In this document: positions 6,160 through 11,734 of the stretch, piece by piece
Layout of the letters: every line of letters starts with the position of its first letter
How positions within the stretch are numbered: position 1 is the first letter of the stretch
Origin: Lentisphaeria bacterium UBA1724
GTDB taxonomy: Bacteria > Verrucomicrobiota > Lentisphaeria > Oligosphaerales > Oligosphaeraceae
DNA: 14,127 nucleotides
Direction of reading: 5' to 3'
Assembly (NCBI GenBank): GCA_002315885.1
Contig: DCIO01000118.1
Span: forward strand, 1-14,127
Program-made: the position numbers and the translations under genes
Notes under the pieces: generated by a model
Databases searched by the model: none
Told to the model about the DNA's origin: nothing
The model's input: only the letters and a program-made list of their open reading frames with translations

Positions 6160-7900
6160 CCAGCACCCCCTTGCCAATATGCTTGGTGTAGAGGTCGTGA
6201 TAGCGGCCATTTTCAATCGCCATGAGCTCGTCGTGAGTGCCGTGCTCTAAAATCTTCCCTTTGTCAATCAGAACAATCTGGCTGGAATTCCGGATGGTGG
6301 AAAGACGGTGCGCAACCACGAAGCTGGTACGGCCCTTCAGCAACCGCTCCATGCCGCGCTGAATCGCCGCCTCGGAGTCTGAGTCCAGAGAACTGGTGGC
6401 CTCATCCATGATCATGATAGATGGATTGGCGCAGATGGCGCGGGCGATGTTGATGCGCTGCTTCTGACCAACCGACAACGCCGCGCCATCCGCACCGATG
6501 GCGGTGTCATACCCCTCTGGCAAGGTCATGATGAAGTCGTGGATCTCCGCCGCCTTCGCCGCCGCAATCACCTCTTCCTCCGTGGCGTTGGGACGGCCAT
6601 AGCGGATGTTGTCACGCACCGAAATCGAAAAAATGTAGGACTCCTGCAGGACAATGCCGAATTGACGATTCAAGTCCTTCAAGCGATACTCACGGATGTC
6701 CACACCATCCAATTTGATGCAGCCCCCCGTCACATCGTAGAAACGGGTCAGTAAATTCAGCATGGTGGATTTTCCGCAGCCCGTGGTGCCGATGAAGGCC
6801 ACGCTTTCGCCAGGCTTCACGTGCAGCGTAATGCCCTGGATCACGGGCACCTGTGGATTGTAGTGAAAATGGACATCCTCGAAATCCACGCGGCCCTCCA
6901 GACGCTTGCAGGATTTCGGATGGGCGCAATCCTGGATTTCGGGGACCTCACGGAGATACTCGAAGAGTCGCCCCATGGCGACCTTCCCTTCCTGGATGCG
7001 TCCCGCAATCTGACTGAAACGCACCGCAGGCCAAATGAGCTGCAGGGCATAGAGATTGAATGCCATCACCTGCCCGTAGGTCATCTGACCCTTTAGAACC
7101 AGTGCGCAACCACAGAAAAAGAGCAGCGCCTGACTCAGAGCGGAAATCAATCCCACATTCATCCAGAAGTTGTTGTTGGCCAAATCCCGGATCCAGCCAT
7201 AGTTCAGCGACGATGTATTATGTCCCTGGAAGACCGTATTCTCACGCTCCTCCGTGCCGAAGGTCTTCACAGCCAGGGTGGCACTCATGCGGTTCTGTAC
7301 GCCACCCGTCAGCATGTCATCCTCGTGACGCATCATTCGTGTATAGCGGACGATGCGGTGGATGCTGATGCGGTAGTTGAGGACAAAGACAACCACGATG
7401 CCGCAGAGCAGCAACGCCATGCGCCAGTTGATGGTGAAAGTGGCCAGGATGGCGACTACCGCGATGACACAATCGGAAATCGTAGTAGAAAAGGACATGT
7501 TGATAATGCTGACGATTGTCTGCGTGTCTTCCATCACACGGTTCACCACCTTACCCGCGCTGTTTACGTTGAAAAAGCGCAACGACAGCCCCAGCAGGTG
7601 ATGATAGACCAAATAACGCAAATCCGCAGCGAAAAGCACCGCGATGACGATTGCGATGGTACCCTGGTAGACACCAACGACCATCTGCACAATCGGCGCC
7701 ACGATATAGAGCACCGCCAGAGGCAGAAATACCTCCATGTTCCGATCGGTGAATACCTGGTCTATCAACGCACTGGTTAGCAAGGGCAATATCGCACCAA
7801 TCGCCGCCATCAATAGCGTAAACACGAAGGTCATGACTAGCGCCACCTTATAAGGCGCCAGCACACGCATCAATACTCGGATGTCACTTACCTTCTCCAC
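6152..7900 (-). CDS. ABC exporter half-transporter with canonical ATPase residues (permease-ATPase fusion)
   Basis: A 582-residue half-exporter with six predicted membrane helices in 1-310 and an NBD in 335-582. Motifs: Walker A GTTGCGKST (371-379), Q-loop Q419, Walker B IMIMDE (495-500) with catalytic Glu500, switch His531 in VVAHRLST. The signature is LSVGQ (475-479), off consensus. In a heterodimer this signature faces the partner's degenerate Walker site, while this protein's intact Walker site meets the partner's LSGGQ, so one composite site is consensus and one is degenerate. The start is GTG at 7900; a TAG lies two codons upstream in frame, and the first ATG is residue 11 (7870). No good Shine-Dalgarno is visible. 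It begins 25 bp after the adaptor gene and overlaps the next gene by 8 bp. Probably the power stroke half of the exporter. Confidence 0.92.
   Translation of the reverse strand: MEKVSDIRVLMRVLAPYKVALVMTFVFTLLMAAIGAILPLLTSALIDQVFTDRNMEVFLPLAVLYIVAPIVQMVVGVYQGTIAIVIAVLFAADLRYLVYHHLLGLSLRFFNVNSAGKVVNRVMEDTQTIVSIINMSFSTTISDCVIAVVAILATFTINWRMALLLCGIVVVFVLNYRISIHRIVRYTRMMRHEDDMLTGGVQNRMSATLAVKTFGTEERENTVFQGHNTSSLNYGWIRDLANNNFWMNVGLISALSQALLFFCGCALVLKGQMTYGQVMAFNLYALQLIWPAVRFSQIAGRIQEGKVAMGRLFEYLREVPEIQDCAHPKSCKRLEGRVDFEDVHFHYNPQVPVIQGITLHVKPGESVAFIGTTGCGKSTMLNLLTRFYDVTGGCIKLDGVDIREYRLKDLNRQFGIVLQESYIFSISVRDNIRYGRPNATEEEVIAAAKAAEIHDFIMTLPEGYDTAIGADGAALSVGQKQRINIARAICANPSIMIMDEATSSLDSDSEAAIQRGMERLLKGRTSFVVAHRLSTIRNSSQIVLIDKGKILEHGTHDELMAIENGRYHDLYTKHIGKGVLDD
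6166..6172 (-). promoter_or_regulatory. Ribosome binding site that fixes the start of the second ABC gene
   Basis: AAGGGGG on the minus strand, inside the 3' end of the upstream ABC gene, lies six bases before ATG 6159. It is the clearest Shine-Dalgarno site in the operon. It supports 6159 rather than 6216 as the start and suggests coupled translation, which would help keep the two heterodimer halves in equal amounts. Confidence 0.7.
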
Positions 7901-7925
7901 CGTCTATCTTGTGGAAGGGAGACCC

Positions 7926-9038
7926 TTACGGTTCCAGGTTCAGCAGGAAGCTCCAGAAACTGGACTTGGCATAGTAGATACGTGCTTCCGCGGTGGTTCC
8001 GGGTTGGATGGGATAATCCCCCGCATCGAAGGTGCAGTATGCCATGCGGTAGGAGCTCTCGCCGTCATTCTGGATCACATTCCGCAGATAGGACACCTCG
8101 CCATGGAAATAAATCCGCTGGATGCTGCCATTGTAGCTGGCCAACCGCGCGCGGTATTTCTGGCCCGTCCCAATTCGGGTGGCGTAGCGTTCATCCACAC
8201 GCAGCTTCAGCACCTGGGTGGCACCGCCGAAGATCTCGTAGATGACATAATTGGGTTGCAGGAGCTCGCCTACCACGAATTCATATCGCACCACCTGACC
8301 CGCAATCGGCGCACGGACCTTCCGCAACTCAATGCGTGCCTCCGCGCGACGGACGGCTTCCTCCAATGCCGCCAGCTCTTCCTCCAGCGCGTGCATCTCG
8401 CTGGCGTATTTCTCCTTGTCCCGCGCCAAGAGCGTCTCGTAGATGGCGAAGTCCTTCTTCTGCAAGGACTCCAGACGCACATCGCTGAGTTCTTTCTGCA
8501 GACGGATGTCCTCCAGCTCCCGCTGGGATTTCAACCCCTTCTCCACCAACTCCTTGGTCAAATCCAGACGGCTCTCCGCATTGGCCTTCTCCAACTCCGC
8601 CACACGGAGATTGTCCCCGTGGGCGCGCTTCTGCTCACTGAGTTCCACTGAACGGCGCTCCAAATCAATGGACATCTCCGCCTGACGCCGCTCCATCTCC
8701 GTACGGAGCTTGGAGACGCGGGCGCGGGTCTCCGACAGCGTGGCCTCTTCCTCGGCGCTGTTCAATTCCACCAGCACCTGGCCCTCTTCTACCATGTCGC
8801 CAGAATGAACCAAAATCTTGCTGACAATGCCTGTCACAGGAGAACGCACCTCCGCGTAGTCCATGGTGGTCACATAGCCACGCGCAGTGGCGTAGCGCGT
8901 CACGGGAATCAAATACCCCACAACGCCAACCACGGCCACAATCGAGAGTATCTTCCAGAAATTGCGCCAGAAACGGCTCTTGCGCTGCTGGGAATCCTCA
9001 GGCAATCCCTCGCCTTCTGTTGTACGAAATTCACCCAT
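7926..9038 (-). CDS. HlyD-family membrane fusion protein (periplasmic adaptor)
   Basis: 370 residues with the full adaptor layout: short cytoplasmic N terminus, one membrane anchor (about 27-45), first lipoyl half-motif (62-94, with RSPVTGIVSKI), a long charged heptad-rich coiled coil (95-240), second lipoyl half (241-271, RAPIAGQVV), then a beta-barrel/membrane-proximal part to the C terminus. Such proteins bridge an inner-membrane ABC or RND pump to a TolC-type duct. The hairpin is long enough to reach an outer-membrane factor. It lies 18 bp after the zinc-ribbon gene and 25 bp before the ABC gene. No Shine-Dalgarno is seen at the ATG; the 18-bp leader instead shows degenerate ATT-spaced repeats. 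The N-terminal anchor favours a type I secretion or MacA-like role over an RND role; the substrate is unknown. Confidence 0.93.
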   Translation of the reverse strand: MGEFRTTEGEGLPEDSQQRKSRFWRNFWKILSIVAVVGVVGYLIPVTRYATARGYVTTMDYAEVRSPVTGIVSKILVHSGDMVEEGQVLVELNSAEEEATLSETRARVSKLRTEMERRQAEMSIDLERRSVELSEQKRAHGDNLRVAELEKANAESRLDLTKELVEKGLKSQRELEDIRLQKELSDVRLESLQKKDFAIYETLLARDKEKYASEMHALEEELAALEEAVRRAEARIELRKVRAPIAGQVVRYEFVVGELLQPNYVIYEIFGGATQVLKLRVDERYATRIGTGQKYRARLASYNGSIQRIYFHGEVSYLRNVIQNDGESSYRMAYCTFDAGDYPIQPGTTAEARIYYAKSSFWSFLLNLEP

Positions 9039-9056
9039 TGTATTTACGCATTGCGA

Positions 9057-9872
9057 TTACGAATTGTTTTTGGCCTTGATGTAGTCCTTTGCCAGCATCC
9101 GCATCTCCATGGCGTCCTCGTCGTAGCGTTTCTGGCAGAGTTTGCAGGTAGAGCAATCCCGGTTGTAGCAATCCCGATGGACGCGTGAGGGATACATCTT
9201 CCGGAAAGCCTCGAAGCAGTCGTCGCTGCAGAAGCAGTATCGTTCCTGGCTGGCGCCGAACGCGATGTGTAGCAGATGGAAGCCATCCGCGGTGGGGTTT
9301 GTGCTCTTTCCGCACCACCCGCAGGGAACAGTTAGCGTCTTCTGGGCCTCGGAGTGGCGATTTTCCAGCTCCTCATCCGTCCAGGCGTATTCCACCCACG
9401 TATACGCGTCCCGGGGCACCTGCGCGGCCACCACGCCGTGGCGCACCACAAGGCAGTCGCCACTCTTCAAGACGTAGACGCGCTCGCCTTCCACCACTTC
9501 GTCGCCGCCCTTCAGATGGACTTTCACCATGCCCTTCTTCGGCAGATCGAACTGGTGCCAACCGCACACATCGCAGATGTTGGCGCCGACATGCTGATAG
9601 ATGTGCGCACCGCAGGAGGGACAACGCCCCATCTCCACAACGCGCAAACGCTTCACCGTGTCCTCCGCAGCCGCGATGACGGATTTCTCCACATCATGCT
9701 GCAGCTTCTGGCTACGGGACAAGTCCTTCCTGTCCAGCATCGACAAATCCGACGCCAGCTGTGCACGCTGATCCTCAGGCAAAGCGATATTACCGCCGCC
9801 CAGGGAATTCGGGGTATCTCCCGGACTGGGGAGATCCGACTTATCATGGTGACCAAAAATGTGTAGCGCCAT
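9057..9872 (-). CDS. Cysteine-rich zinc-ribbon protein encoded in the export operon
   Basis: I do not recognise a named family for the whole 271-residue protein. Visible parts: a polar N-terminal helical stretch (30-80); a zinc ribbon CPSCG (84-88) and CDVCG (100-104); a middle beta-rich segment (115-165); a CGWCG (184-188) that may pair with YCFCSDDC (212-219), which resembles a TRASH/MYM-type finger; and a final cluster C235, C240, C243, C246. There is no signal peptide or membrane segment, so it should be cytoplasmic, and most of its 14 cysteines can be assigned to metal sites. It sits between the TolC-like and adaptor genes, 18 bp before the latter. It could be a regulator, chaperone or cargo-recognition factor for the exporter, or a metal sensor. 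The start codon has no Shine-Dalgarno; it is preceded directly by 9-bp repeats. Confidence 0.85.
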   Translation of the reverse strand: MALHIFGHHDKSDLPSPGDTPNSLGGGNIALPEDQRAQLASDLSMLDRKDLSRSQKLQHDVEKSVIAAAEDTVKRLRVVEMGRCPSCGAHIYQHVGANICDVCGWHQFDLPKKGMVKVHLKGGDEVVEGERVYVLKSGDCLVVRHGVVAAQVPRDAYTWVEYAWTDEELENRHSEAQKTLTVPCGWCGKSTNPTADGFHLLHIAFGASQERYCFCSDDCFEAFRKMYPSRVHRDCYNRDCSTCKLCQKRYDEDAMEMRMLAKDYIKAKNNS

Positions 9873-9898
9873 TTTTTGTGTATTTTGTGTATTTTGTG
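9872..9898. repeat. 9-bp tandem repeat TATTTTGTG, three units
   Basis: Two exact units (9881-9889, 9890-9898) and one with a single change (9872-9880). The array forms the immediate 5' leader of the zinc-ribbon gene, where a ribosome binding site would normally be. On the mRNA strand it reads as A/C-rich ACAAAATAC repeats, an unstructured leader. It belongs to the 9-mer, hairpin, 7-mer module of this gap. Confidence 0.75.
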
Positions 9899-9925
9899 GA
9901 AGAAATTATCCCGGATTCCTTGAGT

Positions 9926-9970
9926 CCCGAATTTCAGAAGAGGGGGTAAGGGGGAAACCTCCCCCCTTCC
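9926..9970. repeat. Hairpin core of the intergenic element, copy B
   Basis: Reads CCCGAATTTC then AGAAGAGGGGG, then AAGGGGG (9948-9954) pairing with CCCCCTT (9962-9968) around a 7-base loop. It aligns with copy A at 4059-4107 over roughly 43 bp. Arms differ between copies but pairing is kept, as expected for selection on structure or for a replicating element. It separates the TolC-like gene from the rest of its operon. Confidence 0.65.
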
Positions 9971-9973
9971 GAC

Positions 9974-10008
9974 ATTAAGCATTAAGCATTAAGCATTAAG
10001 CATTAATT
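9974..10008. repeat. 7-bp tandem repeat ATTAAGC, four units plus a partial
   Basis: Four perfect ATTAAGC units (9974-10001) and ATTAATT. The partial unit supplies the last codon and the TAA stop of the TolC-like gene (stop at 10003-10005), so the array starts inside the gene end. Unit sequence differs from the two other arrays (ATTCCTA, ATTCCGA), but period, ATT start and copy number of four are the same. Confidence 0.8.
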
Positions 10009-11424
10009 CGTTGGGTATCCCAACGAATATTGCAGTTCCGCGGAAGCGGTGAGCAACTCTGCGGCGGCGGCATTCTGTCGCAGAAGGATGTTATTGAGTT
10101 CCTTCTGGGCATCCAGCACAATCGTGGAGGTGCTTTCGCCCAGTCGGAAGCGTTCCTGCTCTGCCTCCAGCGTCGCCTGAGCGGCGCTGACCGCCTCGTG
10201 GATGAGCTTCATGCGCTTTTGGGCGGCCTCGAAACGGAATTGCGCGGTCCGCAATTCTGCGGTCATCTGGATGGTCTTCGCCTCCAGACGTGCGTCCAAT
10301 TCCGCAATTTTTGCGGCGGCCTGTGCGCGACGCGCATCCGTGCCGGTGTAATCCAGGGGGCGCGTCCAGACCACCATCACCTCCCCTCCCCAGTGGTGGT
10401 CGGTGGCAATGCGGTAGGAGGAAGTCATTCCCGTATCGGAATCACCTTTCCAGGCAACGCCCATATTCAAGGAGACATCGTCCTTCCGGGACTCCTCCTC
10501 CAGGGCATTTCGTGCCTGGGCGGCCTCTTTGTCAAAAAGCAACGCCTGGTATTCCCCGCGGTGCTGCTGGGCGGTCTCCACATCCCCCTGGGGCATCTCC
10601 GTCAATTCCAATGCGGCCTGCAGGAATTCCTCGAAAGAACACTGTGGGTCAGTCTCCAATTTTCGCAAACCCACGGCAGAAGCCAGCAGGACTTTCGCGC
10701 TGGCGAGAGTCTGTTCCGAGACCACCTGGTTCTCCAGGCCAATCTGCAAATCACGACGTGCGGTCTGTTCCTGGTATTCGGGGATGGTCTTCAGACGAAC
10801 CAACTCACGGGATTCGTCATAGATGCGCTGGAAACGCTCCGTGGCATCCCGGTGAATCTGGCAATTCGCCACCGCGGCACACAGGGCGATGTAGGCCAAT
10901 TCCACATTGCGACGGACCGTCTGCTCCGCATCCAGCAACCGACAGCCACCCGCGCTGTAATCCGCCAAAGCCGCCGTGCGACGATAGCCGTAGAGCGCAA
11001 ATCCACGATCCCGCAAAAGTGGGATGCTGAGACGCGCCCCCAGCAGATGCTGGTACATGCTGTCGTAGTCCCCATCGGGATTGAACCACCGACGGAACTC
11101 ACCACCCACGGAAAGATATGCGCCCTCTTCGATCGGCACCAACGCTCCAGCCTGGCCCTCCAGGGAATTCTCCTCAGCGGGAGTATGGTAGCCAGCGGGG
11201 TTCACAGGAAGTGACCACAACCGACTGGAACCGCCCGCGCCAGCAAAGAGACTGGGATCCAGGAACTCCCGGACTTCCTCGCTTTGCTGGTAGAGTTGCT
11301 CCAGAACGGCACGCTGCGCAACCAGTGTGGGATGATGCTCCTCCGCTTGACGAAGAAAATCCCCCAACTCGTTGCCTGACAACGATACCGCCAACAATAA
11401 TATGACGAGACAAAATCTGCCCAT
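10003..11424 (-). CDS. TolC-family outer-membrane factor (efflux/type I secretion duct)
   Basis: 473 residues. A signal peptide covers about 1-17 (hydrophobic core CLVILLLAVSLSG); no lipobox, so cleaved by signal peptidase I. Two long helical repeats of the OMF fold flank short beta regions: helices about 160-255 and 290-315, then strand-like LNMGVAW (319-325) and VMVVWTRPL (349-357), then helices 365-465 with FRLGEST and a typical end LQYSLGYPTN. This trimeric protein should form the outer-membrane exit for the HlyD-like adaptor and ABC exporter encoded downstream. It is first in the operon as drawn; the next gene is 130 bp away across repeats. ATG at 11424 is supported by GGGGAG eight bases upstream. 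I see no convincing promoter. Export specificity (drug or protein) cannot be read from it. Confidence 0.9.
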   Translation of the reverse strand: MGRFCLVILLLAVSLSGNELGDFLRQAEEHHPTLVAQRAVLEQLYQQSEEVREFLDPSLFAGAGGSSRLWSLPVNPAGYHTPAEENSLEGQAGALVPIEEGAYLSVGGEFRRWFNPDGDYDSMYQHLLGARLSIPLLRDRGFALYGYRRTAALADYSAGGCRLLDAEQTVRRNVELAYIALCAAVANCQIHRDATERFQRIYDESRELVRLKTIPEYQEQTARRDLQIGLENQVVSEQTLASAKVLLASAVGLRKLETDPQCSFEEFLQAALELTEMPQGDVETAQQHRGEYQALLFDKEAAQARNALEEESRKDDVSLNMGVAWKGDSDTGMTSSYRIATDHHWGGEVMVVWTRPLDYTGTDARRAQAAAKIAELDARLEAKTIQMTAELRTAQFRFEAAQKRMKLIHEAVSAAQATLEAEQERFRLGESTSTIVLDAQKELNNILLRQNAAAAELLTASAELQYSLGYPTN

Positions 11425-11594
11425 GACTAAATCTCCCCAAAATGGAAATCTTCCGTACTTTAACCACCTATATCCGCTTTTCCTTCTTTACCGAATGATT
11501 TTTCCAGAATATTCACGGCTATGCCAATGCCCCGCACAAAACACCACACCCGCGTCCCCTTCACGGTTCCCTACAGAGCCCCAAATACAACTGG
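11425..11594. other. Non-coding leader region upstream of the export operon
   Basis: Part of the 310-bp gap between the repeat-protein gene and the TolC-like gene; the rest holds repeats and a terminator listed separately. Because a terminator closes the upstream gene, a promoter for the operon should lie here on the minus strand. I see only weak candidates, such as TATTCT around 11510 and GATATA around 11470, without good -35 boxes. No structured RNA is evident. Confidence 0.4.
11433..11438 (-). promoter_or_regulatory. Ribosome binding site of the TolC-like gene
   Basis: GGGGAG on the minus strand, eight bases before ATG 11424. It supports this start, and the resulting N terminus is a good signal peptide. 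Confidence 0.6.
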
Positions 11595-11636
11595 CCCTTG
11601 GGTCCCTTGGGTCCCTTGGGTCCCTTGGGTCCCTTG
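11595..11636. repeat. 9-bp tandem repeat CCCTTGGGT, four units plus a partial
   Basis: Four perfect units (11595-11630) and CCCTTG. Each unit is nearly self-complementary, so the array can fold in many registers. In translation it gives only a Gly-Ser-Leu or Arg-Asp-Pro run, and no gene is supported there. It is separated by six bases from a 7-bp array, in the same order as at 9872-10008. Confidence 0.85.
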
Positions 11637-11642
11637 AAATAG

Positions 11643-11674
<32 letters not shown>

Positions 11675-11676
<2 letters not shown>

Positions 11677-11714
11677 AAAAAATCCCCGGGTGCTTGTCGG
11701 CACTCGGGGATTTT
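11675..11714 (-). terminator. Intrinsic terminator of the repeat-protein gene
   Basis: On the minus strand a 15-bp arm (11714-11700) pairs with 11693-11679 with one mismatch around a 6-base loop, followed by eight U residues in the transcript (11682-11675). It begins 20 bases after the stop codon at 11735. This makes read-through from the repeat-protein gene into the export operon unlikely, so the two are probably separate transcription units. Confidence 0.9.
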
Positions 11715-11734
11715 CGTTCAGTTGACTCTAAGGA

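Noticed and set aside
6160..6216. Earlier start at 6216 for the second ABC gene
   Set aside because: It would overlap the upstream gene by 65 bp without a ribosome site, and the added residues look like shadow sequence, whereas 6159 has a strong site and a classic short overlap.
7881..8651. Open frame of 256 codons on the plus strand opposite the adaptor gene
   Set aside because: It overlaps a complete HlyD-like protein and looks like a codon-bias shadow.
9872..10008. Possible CRISPR-like array in the tandem repeats
   Set aside because: Units of 7 and 9 bp are contiguous without spacers, and no cas gene is present.
10030..11214. Open frame of 394 codons on the plus strand opposite the TolC-like gene
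   Set aside because: The opposite strand gives a complete outer-membrane factor with signal peptide and ribosome site; this frame shows no recognisable domain.
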